Assembly: GCA_023701435.1 (NCBI GenBank)
Contig: JAMPXB010000005.1
Coordinates: 62,001-126,000, forward strand
Source of the DNA: Bacteriovoracaceae bacterium
GTDB taxonomy: Bacteria > Bdellovibrionota > Bacteriovoracia > Bacteriovoracales > Bacteriovoracaceae
Direction of reading: 5' to 3'
DNA: 64,000 nt
Part shown: one piece after another, positions 54,147 to 63,467 of the stretch
Numbering within the stretch: position 1 is the first letter of the stretch
Layout: every line of letters begins with the position of its first letter
Position numbers and translations under genes: made by a program
The notes under the pieces: model-generated
Databases searched by the model: none
Seen by the model: the letters and a program-made list of their open reading frames with translations, nothing else
What the model was told of the DNA's origin: nothing

Positions 54147-55817
54147 CTAAAGTTGATCTGAGGCTGAGTTGGAAACTGCTTCTTCGAGTGTGGTCAGGCC
54201 CTGTGCCACCTTGGTCAGTGCACTCATTCGAAGAGTTTTCATCCCATCTCTAATGGCCTGCTTCTTAATATCGTCTGCCGAAGCATTCCTTAAAATCAGC
54301 TCCCTCACTTTGGGGGTAACTGATAAAACTTCATAAATAGCAACTCGCCCTTTATAACCGGTGTTGTTGCAAATTTCGCAGCCCTTGCCGTGATAAACCT
54401 TAATCCTTTCAGCTGACGCCGGGGCAAAACCACAAGCAATCAATTCATCAGGCGAGGCCCTTCTTTCTTCACGGCAGTTAATGCAAATCTTTCTGCACAA
54501 ACGCTGGGCCACAATAACGTTTAAAGCAGCAACGACCAGAAAGGGTTCAATCCCCATATTCAATAAGCGAGTCACGGTCGCCGGAGCATCATTGGTATGC
54601 AAAGTGGACAAAACCAAGTGGCCGGTCAGTGCAGCTTCAACTGCAATTTCTCCCACTTCTAAATCTCGAATCTCTCCCACCATGATGATATCCGGGTCCT
54701 GTCTCAAAAATGCTTTAAGTGCCGTTGCAAAGGTTAATCCTACCTCTTTTTTGACGTTGACCTGGTTAATTCCTTCCAGATTAAATTCCACCGGATCTTC
54801 GGCCGTTGAAACGTTATTGTCCGGGGTGTTTAAGTCGGCCATGGCAGAATAAAGAGTCGTCGTTTTACCAGAGCCCGTAGGACCTGTTACTAAGCACATA
54901 CCGAATGGACGATGAATGCCTTCTTTAAAAACATCAAGCTGCTTTTGCTCAAAGCCAAGCTTGGTCATATCCAGCTGAAGGTTTGACGAATCAAGTAATC
55001 GCAAAACGATCTTCTCACCAAATAAAGTCGGCAGTGAAGAAACTCGATAATCAATGGGGTTCCCACCAATCATCAGTTTGATACGACCATCCTGAGGCTT
55101 TCGTTTTTCCGATATATCCATCTGGGACATGATTTTAAGACGAGATAAAACCGGCGCCATCATACTCTTAGGGGGCTGAGCAACTTCTACCAGATTTCCA
55201 TCAATACGCAGTCGAACGCGGAATATTTTTTCATAGGGTTCAACGTGAATATCAGAAGCCTTTTTAATGAAGGCTTCGGCTAGAAGGCGGTTCACAAAAG
55301 TAACCACGTCATCAGAAATGTCTTCGGCCTTGATGTTTTCTTCAATGGAAGAATTGGCAGTTACTTCTTGAATGTTATTGATTAAATCATCAACAGAATC
55401 TTTGATCCCTGAATAAAGTTTTCTCCAGGATGAAATATTCGTAAGAATGAATTCTGTTTGCTTTTTGAAAGTATCGGCTAACTCTTTTGTGGCTTCCGTG
55501 ATAACACTTGGATCAAAGGTAGCAAACGTTATTTTTGTAGCAGTCTTTTGAATGGGAATCGCACGATATTTAACAACCATTCTTTTCTTAAGCAAAGAAA
55601 GTGTATCAGCAGGAACCTTGGCATTTCGAAGATCGATAAAGGTAACAGCAAATTTCTCTGAGCAAATTTTCGCAAACTTATTTTCATCAAAGTAAGGCAT
55701 TTGCAAAAGTTCAAATTCATTTATCTCGTCATCCTTACCCATAGAGAGCCGGCGCAACTCTTTTAAAGTCGCCATCCCTGTATTAGTAACAATCTCGATG
55801 AACTCTTTGCGAATCAT
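54147..55817 (-). CDS. pilB: pilus extension ATPase PilB
   Basis: A 556-residue motor that powers pilus extension. N-terminal MshEN-type domain, then Walker A VTGPTGSGKTTTLYSAM (about 305), Walker B IIMVGEIRDLEV, His box TLHTNDAPATV and the zinc module CRKICINC...CEICNNTGYKGR (about 440-490). Begins the pilB-pilT-pilC-pilA series. ATG is 11 bases after GGGG, a rather distant ribosome site. Confidence 0.97.
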   Translation of the reverse strand: MIRKEFIEIVTNTGMATLKELRRLSMGKDDEINEFELLQMPYFDENKFAKICSEKFAVTFIDLRNAKVPADTLSLLKKRMVVKYRAIPIQKTATKITFATFDPSVITEATKELADTFKKQTEFILTNISSWRKLYSGIKDSVDDLINNIQEVTANSSIEENIKAEDISDDVVTFVNRLLAEAFIKKASDIHVEPYEKIFRVRLRIDGNLVEVAQPPKSMMAPVLSRLKIMSQMDISEKRKPQDGRIKLMIGGNPIDYRVSSLPTLFGEKIVLRLLDSSNLQLDMTKLGFEQKQLDVFKEGIHRPFGMCLVTGPTGSGKTTTLYSAMADLNTPDNNVSTAEDPVEFNLEGINQVNVKKEVGLTFATALKAFLRQDPDIIMVGEIRDLEVGEIAVEAALTGHLVLSTLHTNDAPATVTRLLNMGIEPFLVVAALNVIVAQRLCRKICINCREERRASPDELIACGFAPASAERIKVYHGKGCEICNNTGYKGRVAIYEVLSVTPKVRELILRNASADDIKKQAIRDGMKTLRMSALTKVAQGLTTLEEAVSNSASDQL

Positions 55818-55864
55818 GAATTAAATAACCCCTTAATAGTATGTATCCTATTTCGGATTATTCA

Positions 55865-56572
55865 CTAGTTAAGTTTAGGGATTACTTCATTCCAAAATCG
55901 AATGGCTGCTTTAGCTTGTCGTTCAAGCATCTCCTGACCATCGGAGTATGTTTTTACCTGCGAGGGAATAGTGTTTTGATGAGGAGGAAAATTGTAATTA
56001 TAGTCCCAGAAAATTTCGTCTCCTTGAAACATTCCTTGAAAGACAAATTCCCGGGCGCAAGAATTGATGACAATTACTTGAGCATTCGAGGCTTTTATTT
56101 TTCTCAGATCCAAATGGGCTAGATCTGCCGTGGTTTTGCGGGCAAACTGCTCAAGGGGAATTCTCAAGTCCAGTGCCACCAGCTTCGTAACCTGGGCCAT
56201 CACTCCGTCACCTAATAAAACCAGGTGAAGCTGACCATACTTCGTTTGATAGTTCTGCAAAATCTCTTCAACAGCAAGGACATCAGTGTTGGTGGCCCAA
56301 ACCTCACTTCCGCTAAAGGCCAGGGTATTAACTGCGCCAATCTTTTGAACCAAGGGCGATGAGATTTTTACTTCCTTAATAAAATGAGTTTTATAAGGGG
56401 AAGTAATATTGAGTCCATTTAAATGATGTGAAAAAAACTCCAGCCCAGGAACATCTGCGGCTGTGGGGCAGGAAAACAATTCATAAGAAGTAAGCTTACT
56501 GCCCAGTAACTTTTGATAGAGCTTGGGCGATAGAGAATGATTTACGGGATAACCCAACAAACCCAGCTTCAT
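55865..56572 (-). CDS. aroE: shikimate dehydrogenase
   Basis: Reduces 3-dehydroshikimate with NADPH. The 235-residue protein is shorter than the usual 270. The substrate site LGYPVNHSLSPKLYQ and the catalytic block GLNITSPYKTHF (lysine) and NTDVLAVEEIL (aspartate) are present. The cofactor loop LLGDGVMAQ departs from the canonical GAGGAAR. ATG overlaps the ribF stop by four bases. aroQ at 41324 catalyses the preceding step, but the genes are in separate units. Confidence 0.85.
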   Translation of the reverse strand: MKLGLLGYPVNHSLSPKLYQKLLGSKLTSYELFSCPTAADVPGLEFFSHHLNGLNITSPYKTHFIKEVKISSPLVQKIGAVNTLAFSGSEVWATNTDVLAVEEILQNYQTKYGQLHLVLLGDGVMAQVTKLVALDLRIPLEQFARKTTADLAHLDLRKIKASNAQVIVINSCAREFVFQGMFQGDEIFWDYNYNFPPHQNTIPSQVKTYSDGQEMLERQAKAAIRFWNEVIPKLN

Positions 56573-57510
56573 TCCGGCCTCAAGTAATTCTGAGCGACCT
56601 GGATGTCAGATTTTATCTGATTAATGAGGTCGTTGACGGTAGAAAACTTTTTCTCATCTCTGATTTTGTGGAGGAACTGAATATCCAGAAGTTCTCCATA
56701 TATGTCTGAGTTAAAATCAAAAAGATTAGTCTCTATGGAAAGCTGATCAGTGTCCTTAAAGGTGGGATTATTTCCAATATTGGTTACCGACTGATAAGTC
56801 ATTCCTTTATAGATCGTGCGTGTTACATACACGCCTTTATGTGGCACGATTAAATCCTGTGACACCTGTATGTTCGCTGTCGGGAAGCCGATTTTTTTCC
56901 CACGACCTTCACCTTTGACGACTACTCCTTCCAAATGAAATGGACGCTGAAGAATATTTTCTACCTCGTCAATTTTTCCGGAAAGGAGGCGGGCACGGAT
57001 ACTGCTGGAAGAGACGACTTCCCCCTGGAATTCAAATTTAGGCTGAATTTCGATTTCAATACCTAATGGGTCACAAATAGATTTAACCAAGTCAAAATCA
57101 CCTTCTTTATTAGCACCAAAGGCGAAATCATAGCCGAGATAAAAATCTTTTAAATTAGGGTAAGAGAGAAGGTATTGCTTAAGAAAATCCTCAGCTCTAA
57201 GAGTGCTGAAGTCACGAGTGAACTTTAGTTCTACCAGAACGTCCACTCCTTGATCCCTCAATAAATTTCTTCGCTGCTCATAGCTATTAATAAGGAAACG
57301 TTCTTTATCTGGTTGTAAGATCTTTTGTGGATGAGGAACAAAGGTAACCACTACGAAAAGAAGGTTCTTCCTCTGGCAGTCGGCCTTAATCTTCTTTAGT
57401 AGTTCACTGTGCCCGATATGAACACCATCGAAGTTACCAATCGTTAATCCAATAGCAGGCCAGCCGTGCTGGTCTTGAGGGATATCATGAAGGTTGTGAA
57501 GAATTTTCAT
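56569..57510 (-). CDS. ribF: bifunctional riboflavin kinase/FMN adenylyltransferase
   Basis: Makes FMN and FAD from riboflavin. The 313-residue protein has the adenylyltransferase motif TIGNFDGVHIGHSELL (about 22-37), VSSSSIRARLLSGKI, and the C-terminal kinase domain GRGKKIGFPTANI, KGVYVTRTIYKG, VTNIGNNPTF. ATG 57510 is chosen because GAGAG lies about ten bases upstream. A GTG three codons earlier is less well placed. It overlaps batD. Confidence 0.96.
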   Translation of the reverse strand: MKILHNLHDIPQDQHGWPAIGLTIGNFDGVHIGHSELLKKIKADCQRKNLLFVVVTFVPHPQKILQPDKERFLINSYEQRRNLLRDQGVDVLVELKFTRDFSTLRAEDFLKQYLLSYPNLKDFYLGYDFAFGANKEGDFDLVKSICDPLGIEIEIQPKFEFQGEVVSSSSIRARLLSGKIDEVENILQRPFHLEGVVVKGEGRGKKIGFPTANIQVSQDLIVPHKGVYVTRTIYKGMTYQSVTNIGNNPTFKDTDQLSIETNLFDFNSDIYGELLDIQFLHKIRDEKKFSTVNDLINQIKSDIQVAQNYLRPE

Positions 57511-59155
57511 TTCTAACACTCTCTATATAACGACCGAGTTCTTTGAAGTGATTTGGATGATATTTAAATTCCATGTCAGTCTTGCGGGTCGAGTAAATCT
57601 TGTAATCATTTGCATCTAATAAATCAATAAAATAGCGTTTTGACTCTTCTGGCAAGGGCGACTCTTTAATAATAAGTGCCGGCGATTTACCAGTCTGTTT
57701 AATAACAGGAGTCATCCATTTAATAAACTCACTGAATTCAAACTCCCCCTTTTTAAAAGACGTGGGGATGTCGTGCTTTAAATTAAGACCGGTGAACTTT
57801 TTATGGCGAATAAACCAGCCAAATGAAATCAGTATCGCAACAACAGCAAGACTCAGGTTAATGTATGGCAACCAGGACTTCCATTGCCATTCATCAATCG
57901 TTATTGGTGACGCAAAATCGGTAGGCTCTTTCACAGGCTGAATAACAGGCTTTTTCGGAGTAATTTCTTTAGGAGGCTCGTTCTTTTTTTCCGGAAGAGC
58001 CTTGCCGCCGGCCACTACAATTTCAGGGAGATTGAGCTGAGTAGTTACGAATTTCTCAGTATTAGGATCAAAGTAACTAAGTGCTACTTCTTTGGCAGGA
58101 AGATTAATATTCTCTTTTGCCAAATATGTGTAATCAAAAACTTTGGTCGCTTTTTCTGCATCATTGATCTTTAAGTCACCATTAGAATCAAATTCTTCCA
58201 GACCCGGATCTTTAATCAAGGCAGGAGCCTCAAGATTTTCCAGGGCACCGACTCCAGCGACAGTCAGTTTAATTTCAAGCGGCTCATTAACAATAAGCTT
58301 ACTTGCTCCCACCTGGAGCTGGAACTCGTGGGTACCAACCAATCCGGTGAAATGCCCGGGAGTTGGCTCCGGCAAAGGTTTAACTTCTAATTCAATGACT
58401 TCACTGCTGATCGTTTTGGTTTTGAAATCACGACTAAGCCCAAAGGCACCAAAAGGATCTCCCGCTCTGCCACTGGGATAAGTCACAGATAAGCGGAGTG
58501 GATCAATCTTTAATTTTCCCGTTTTTTCAGGAAAAAGTTTGGCGGCATAAATCTGCGTCCGCATGAACAGCTGACCATCAACCGCAACACGCTCGGTTCT
58601 TTCGGGTTCTTGAATGTAGCGCTTCAGAAATTTATTAAGTTTAGGGTATTGCTTCACATCCAGATTACTTACAGGAACCTTGGCATAAAGGTAGTACCTT
58701 ACGACAATGCCTTCCCCGAGAAACAAGGAATTTTTAGGAGTATCGGCCATGACAAAGACTTCAGGCTGCTCCACTGGTTCTTTTAAAATATTAATTGTCA
58801 GCGAGGGATGCTTTATTGTTCGCTCTCCCAATTGAACATTAATGTCCCTGAGATAGGCCTGGCCTGCCTTGGCAGAAACCAACTCATAAACAATCGTCAC
58901 TTCGCGGGTAACGGTCAATTTGCCATTGGCATAAACTGTACGAGTTGAAACGCCTTGATTGGATTTGCCTGCCACTTCAAGATTACTTGGACTAAAATTG
59001 ATAACCGGCTCTTCCTCCGAATCGGTAAAGACTCTGAAGTAGGCCTGAAAGACTTCACCCACAACCGGCCGATTGGGATTAAGTTCAATTTTTAATTCAT
59101 TACCAAATGCTACGACGCTCATCATGAGCATTACGAGAAAAGTTAATATTTTCAT
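57485..59155 (-). CDS. batD: BatD-type oxygen-tolerance/envelope protein
   Basis: A 556-residue BatD protein: signal peptide (cleavage after AFG), several beta-sandwich repeats with NPNRPVVGEVFQAYFRV and LFLGEGIVVRYYLYAKVPV, a proline/lysine linker, one membrane helix (LSLAVVAILISFGWFI) and a cytoplasmic end. BatD proteins accompany VWA proteins and a MoxR ATPase, and their biochemical role is not known. ATG 59155 starts the signal peptide. A 20-residue upstream extension lies in the previous gene. Confidence 0.9.
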   Translation of the reverse strand: MKILTFLVMLMMSVVAFGNELKIELNPNRPVVGEVFQAYFRVFTDSEEEPVINFSPSNLEVAGKSNQGVSTRTVYANGKLTVTREVTIVYELVSAKAGQAYLRDINVQLGERTIKHPSLTINILKEPVEQPEVFVMADTPKNSLFLGEGIVVRYYLYAKVPVSNLDVKQYPKLNKFLKRYIQEPERTERVAVDGQLFMRTQIYAAKLFPEKTGKLKIDPLRLSVTYPSGRAGDPFGAFGLSRDFKTKTISSEVIELEVKPLPEPTPGHFTGLVGTHEFQLQVGASKLIVNEPLEIKLTVAGVGALENLEAPALIKDPGLEEFDSNGDLKINDAEKATKVFDYTYLAKENINLPAKEVALSYFDPNTEKFVTTQLNLPEIVVAGGKALPEKKNEPPKEITPKKPVIQPVKEPTDFASPITIDEWQWKSWLPYINLSLAVVAILISFGWFIRHKKFTGLNLKHDIPTSFKKGEFEFSEFIKWMTPVIKQTGKSPALIIKESPLPEESKRYFIDLLDANDYKIYSTRKTDMEFKYHPNHFKELGRYIESVRNENSSQPS

Positions 59156-59156
59156 T

Positions 59157-60905
59157 TTACCAGTCCTTACTTTTCCGAGACTTTCTCTTGTTGAGATCGC
59201 GGGTACCGTTCTCAATCATTTTCATCTGTAACTGTCGATCATCAGACATCAATTGTTTTAACTTGGCAGGTATTTTCTTGGGAGGCTTTGGTTGGTCTTG
59301 CTGACCATGATCCTGCTGATCTTTTTTCTTATCTTTTTCTTCATTCTTAGATTCTTCAGGCTTTTTTTCCTGATCGTCTTGTTTCTTCTGCTCATCCTTT
59401 GACTGATCACCCGACTTTTCTTTTTGATCTTTAGAGTCTTGATCTCCCGACTGGGGCTGTGACTTGCTATCAGATCCTGATTGCTCCTGATTCTTATCTT
59501 TTTTCTTTTCTTGATCTTTCTTCTGTTGCTGTTCTTTCTTTTTTTGTTCCTGGATTTGGAATGCTGAAACAATATTTTTATCCATGGTTTCACGGATCTT
59601 TTGAGCTCCAGCAGAGTCATCCAAAGATTCATTTAATTTCTGATAAAGACCAATACCTTTCTGGGTTTCACCTTTTTCCAAAAGGGCTGTTCCATAATTC
59701 ATATAGGCTTCCGGAGGAACTTCCTTATCAATTCCTCCTTTGAGGTTCTCTTGATAAAGGGCCAACGCTTCTTCTTTGGCACCGGCCTTATGCAAGTCAT
59801 CCGCGAGCTTAACTCTTTCCAATCGATTCAAATCTCCTTGCTGTAATTGATCCATGCGAGAAACAATTTCTGGAGTCAGTACAGGGGCTTCAACTTCCTG
59901 CGCCCTTATCGGTGAAAAGATGAGAAGCATGCCCAAGGAAAAAACACGGATCGCCTTAAAGAAATAAGACAAAATCAAAAGGATAATCGAAGGAACAACT
60001 ATCCATTCCATTAAAACAGGTTTAATGACCATATCTTGCTGATTATTACTTTTAACTTTCTCGAACTGGAAGAACTCCAATATTTCCTCTGATGGCAGGG
60101 AATAGGTATTGGCAATCCAGTACTTTCCAGAAGGAACATCGGAAACGGCTTTACGAAAAAAATTTTCATTAAGCTTAGTTATGATATCTCGGCCTCGTTC
60201 TTTCTTGTAACCAAAACGAAATCCTCTTCCATCGTCCAGGGGAATTCTCCCCCCATTTTCAGTACCAACTCCTACCAGCGCGAGATGGATTCCGGTCGGA
60301 ACTTTTAAATTGATTCCTTCCGCCGTTTCTTCCCCATCCGTTAGTACAATAATATTACCACGAGCATCGTCACCCGCTTCTCTGAAATACTGGATACTTT
60401 CCTGGATCGCTACCGATAGGGCTGAAGAACCGTATTGATTGCGGAGATTCTTTAAACTATCCAGGCGGGCATCAATTAAATCAATATCATTAGTAAAAGG
60501 GACAATTTTCTTTTGAATTTCAGCAAAAGCTACGATTGATAATTGATGGCCCGTAGCCTTGCGGGCAAAATGCTTGGCAATCAAGACGGCTTTTTGTAAG
60601 CGACTTGGTTTTACGTCTTCGGCCAGCATACTTGCCGAGGTATCCAATAGAATTATGGTGCGTTCATGAGGTACTTCTGCTTTTATCCGCTCCTCTGGAC
60701 CACGCACATCCAGCAGGCTCAGTAACAGCCCACCCATTCCGGCAAGAAAAAGTATCGTTGATAGATAGCTAAAGAGACTGCGGTTATAAAACCAATAGGT
60801 TTTAATAAAGGTAAAGAATCTTTTTTCGATGATAACAACTACGATCAGAAAAACTGCGAACAAAACCACTAAACCAGGCCAGTAGCTTAATTGATTAAAA
60901 TTCAT
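59157..60905 (-). CDS. BatB-BatC-like fusion: VWA plus TPR
   Basis: A 582-residue protein. Two N-terminal membrane helices (10-27 and 48-66), a von Willebrand A domain with MIDAS LLDTSASMLAEDVKPSRLQKA (about 86), a helix near 310-330, then TPR repeats (AEEALALYQENLKGGIDKEVPPEAYMNYGTAL-like region, about 375-450) and an extreme lysine/glutamine/aspartate tail (455-555). This combines the domains of separate BatB and BatC proteins. The MIDAS is intact, so metal-dependent binding is expected. ATGA overlap with batA. Confidence 0.9.
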   Translation of the reverse strand: MNFNQLSYWPGLVVLFAVFLIVVVIIEKRFFTFIKTYWFYNRSLFSYLSTILFLAGMGGLLLSLLDVRGPEERIKAEVPHERTIILLDTSASMLAEDVKPSRLQKAVLIAKHFARKATGHQLSIVAFAEIQKKIVPFTNDIDLIDARLDSLKNLRNQYGSSALSVAIQESIQYFREAGDDARGNIIVLTDGEETAEGINLKVPTGIHLALVGVGTENGGRIPLDDGRGFRFGYKKERGRDIITKLNENFFRKAVSDVPSGKYWIANTYSLPSEEILEFFQFEKVKSNNQQDMVIKPVLMEWIVVPSIILLILSYFFKAIRVFSLGMLLIFSPIRAQEVEAPVLTPEIVSRMDQLQQGDLNRLERVKLADDLHKAGAKEEALALYQENLKGGIDKEVPPEAYMNYGTALLEKGETQKGIGLYQKLNESLDDSAGAQKIRETMDKNIVSAFQIQEQKKKEQQQKKDQEKKKDKNQEQSGSDSKSQPQSGDQDSKDQKEKSGDQSKDEQKKQDDQEKKPEESKNEEKDKKKDQQDHGQQDQPKPPKKIPAKLKQLMSDDRQLQMKMIENGTRDLNKRKSRKSKDW

Positions 60906-61879
60906 ACGACATCCTTCAGGAAAAGTCTTCGTAAGACTTCCACTCCGAATAAAATGGACACTCCAATCAATAAATAAACATAGAACATTTCATCATAGAC
61001 GATCTGCTGATTAACTTTAATTTCTGTTTTCTCAAGTTCCTGAATGTCACTAAGGATTTCCTTCAGCGCCTTATCACTCTTGGCCGGATAAAACTTACCA
61101 CCGGTTAAATCACTGATCTCTTTTAGTGTTTTGTAGTCAATAGAACCACCTGGTATCAACTGGTACTGAGTGCCGAAGACTCCTGGTCCCACAGGGATTC
61201 TGGCGTCATCATCCGTCCCTAAGCCGATGGTATAGACTTTGATACCAAACTTTTTAGCTTCCTCGGCTGCCTGCATAGGAGTCAGGGTGCCAACGTTTGC
61301 CACCCCGTCAGTTAACAAGATGATAACCTTATTTTTAGTATCGCTATTAACCGCTCTGGCGACACTCAGGGCAAGACCATCCCCGATATTCGTTCCGCTT
61401 CCCAGGTAGCCAATAGAGATTTCCGACAACACTTTATCAACCAAAGCCGGATCCGTCGTTAACGGCAGTAGGGTAAAAACTTTTTCGGAAAATATGACCA
61501 CAGAAATTCTGTCGGTCGGTCTAAGTCTGGTAAAGTCTCTAATACGTTCCTTAGCGACCTCTAATCGATTGGGTTTAATGTCTTCAGCGAGCATTGAGCG
61601 GGAAACATCGATACAGATAATTACGTCATTAACTTCAACATTGCTGGGAGAAAATTTCTGTGGCTTTCGCGGTTGCATTAAAGAATAACTTAAATAACCC
61701 CAGCCGATGACTCCCGCCACAAACAGCACCACTCTTAATGACTTTTTCCACCAGGCAAATACGCTCTCATTGGAAGGAAAATACAACTGTGCTTTTTGGA
61801 AAACCTTCCAGTAATCCAGGGTCCATAAGATACCGGCAAAAATCCCAAGCCAAAGGAGAAGAGGATATTTATATTCCAC
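60902..61879 (-). CDS. batA: BatA-type VWA membrane protein
   Basis: A 325-residue protein with a short N-terminal helix (about 8-25), a second (50-68), and a VWA domain with MIDAS ICIDVSRSMLAEDIKPNRLE (about 90), GSGTNIGDGL and LLTDGVANVGT, then a C-terminal helix (VYLLIGVSILFGVEVL). Start GTG 61879, overlapping the previous gene by 11 bases with GGGGGG upstream. Confidence 0.94.
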   Translation of the reverse strand: MEYKYPLLLWLGIFAGILWTLDYWKVFQKAQLYFPSNESVFAWWKKSLRVVLFVAGVIGWGYLSYSLMQPRKPQKFSPSNVEVNDVIICIDVSRSMLAEDIKPNRLEVAKERIRDFTRLRPTDRISVVIFSEKVFTLLPLTTDPALVDKVLSEISIGYLGSGTNIGDGLALSVARAVNSDTKNKVIILLTDGVANVGTLTPMQAAEEAKKFGIKVYTIGLGTDDDARIPVGPGVFGTQYQLIPGGSIDYKTLKEISDLTGGKFYPAKSDKALKEILSDIQELEKTEIKVNQQIVYDEMFYVYLLIGVSILFGVEVLRRLFLKDVV

Positions 61880-62627
61880 TTAGGCCCCCCTGGATATTAT
61901 TCAAGAACTCCCTATAGGCGGTCATCACTTCTGATTTTTCAGTTTCTGTCTGATGAGGTTTAAACTGATGTTTAAAAAGTATGATCTCAAATTTTTTAAA
62001 ATGGTCACGAATCTCAGGAAAGGTTTGGAGAAACTCATCACGCTTTTGCCAAATCTCCACTATTTGAAAATAATCAGCAGCATTAAAAAGTTTTTCTTTT
62101 AATTTAATTTTTTTCTCGCGAGCAGCCTTCTTTAAAGCCAGCTGCTTACGATACTTTATGACTGCGTACAATCCAGTCAACAATCCTAATGATATTAGGA
62201 CCCACAGGAGAATCTTCTTTCTGGATGGTATTTCAAACTGCCCAAAAATTAGTTCTTTCGCACCTTCCGTCGGTAGAATTTCAATCTGCGGCCAAGCTAC
62301 GATAATTTCCTCATTACCTAATTTATGAATAAGTTTGGGCGATTCAGGAATTTTGAGAAAGATAACCTGGGCATCAGCGATGAAATAGTCCCCGCCATCT
62401 TTTTTTATCAAGGGACCCAATTCATAAAAATAGAGAGTATCAGCTACGGAAGCCCCTCTTAATTTCTGTAAATTGATATTTTGGGCAGCATCAGCTGCCA
62501 TTGTAACTTTGGCTGCTTCCAGCTGACCTTGCTTCAAATTGGTATCGAAAAAATCCAATTGAACACTAACAGCTGCCAGCGCCGGTTGAATTATTATGAA
62601 TAGGAGGAATAAAGCAAATATCTTCAC
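61869..62627 (-). CDS. membrane protein of the Bat/MoxR operon
   Basis: A 252-residue protein with a signal peptide (IIIQPALA), an exported beta domain of about 120 residues, one membrane helix (ILLWVLISLGLLTGLYAVI) and a lysine-rich coiled-coil cytoplasmic tail. It occupies the slot between DUF58 and batA, where small membrane proteins of the DUF4381 type are common, but I cannot place it in a family for certain. Start GTG overlapping the DUF58 stop (GTGA). Confidence 0.78.
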   Translation of the reverse strand: MKIFALFLLFIIIQPALAAVSVQLDFFDTNLKQGQLEAAKVTMAADAAQNINLQKLRGASVADTLYFYELGPLIKKDGGDYFIADAQVIFLKIPESPKLIHKLGNEEIIVAWPQIEILPTEGAKELIFGQFEIPSRKKILLWVLISLGLLTGLYAVIKYRKQLALKKAAREKKIKLKEKLFNAADYFQIVEIWQKRDEFLQTFPEIRDHFKKFEIILFKHQFKPHQTETEKSEVMTAYREFLNNIQGGLSGI

Positions 62628-63466
62628 ACTAGCTCTTTTACAAATTTTTCCAGATAACGTTCATGAACTCCAATTTCCTTAAATCTTTGTTTCAGGAAAA
62701 GAGGATCATTCTCATCACCTTTAAGGTCGCGAACCAGGCCCTTTCCGGTGATGGGACTTTTAACTTTGAATAAAAAGGGGATGTCGTTGTTTTTATCAAC
62801 CGGTGAGTAGATACGAAAACAATGCATGTTCTTCTTATCTAAAATCTTTTTCCAGATTTCTCTATCCTTCACCAGGCTTAAATCTCCCAGATAAATCACT
62901 TCTTTTCTGCGCGCCAGGAAAGACTTAATTTGGACAATTTTATTGTCTTCTGTATGAGTGTTGAGTGGACGATCTTGCTTTAGAATGACTTTACCGTCTT
63001 TGTCCAACAAGCCTAGCTTCTCCAGCATGGAGATAAACAAGGTTAGTCCTTCCCGACCTTTTTTAGGAGGAAGGTTGAATGTTTTCTCAGACCAGATAAC
63101 AACTCTCACCAGGTCATGAGTTTCTCCGGCAAGAAGGTAGAGCAAACCGGCAATTTCAATCATCGCCTGCAGTTTGGATACGCCCTCATAGCCATACAGC
63201 AACGTATGTGACAAATCGAAGAAAACAACTATTTCAACGTTTCGTTCTTCTTCAAAAGTCTTGATATAAATATTGGGTGAGCGGGCGGAAAGCTTCCAGT
63301 CAATAAATCGAACATCATCACCGGGAACATAGATTTGATGTTCTCTGAACTGAAGTCCAGATCCGCGAAAATGAGATTTCAGCATGCCCGCAGAATAGGC
63401 ATTGGAGTTGCGGAAAATGTGGGTCTGGATCATTCCAACGACCCGTTCGATTTCCTTCAGATTCAT
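62624..63466 (-). CDS. DUF58 protein
   Basis: A 280-residue protein with the DUF58 core FRGSGLQFREHQIYVPGDDVRFIDWKLSARS and YIKTFEEERNVEIVVFFDLS, a degenerate VWA-like fold commonly next to MoxR ATPases. ATG 63466 is preferred; it starts one base after the moxR stop. A TTG seven codons earlier lies inside moxR. Confidence 0.93.
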   Translation of the reverse strand: MNLKEIERVVGMIQTHIFRNSNAYSAGMLKSHFRGSGLQFREHQIYVPGDDVRFIDWKLSARSPNIYIKTFEEERNVEIVVFFDLSHTLLYGYEGVSKLQAMIEIAGLLYLLAGETHDLVRVVIWSEKTFNLPPKKGREGLTLFISMLEKLGLLDKDGKVILKQDRPLNTHTEDNKIVQIKSFLARRKEVIYLGDLSLVKDREIWKKILDKKNMHCFRIYSPVDKNNDIPFLFKVKSPITGKGLVRDLKGDENDPLFLKQRFKEIGVHERYLEKFVKELV

Positions 63467-63467
63467 G

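Noticed and set aside
59258-59632. 124-residue basic open frame on the minus strand
   Set aside because: Out-of-frame reading of the low-complexity tail of the VWA-TPR gene.
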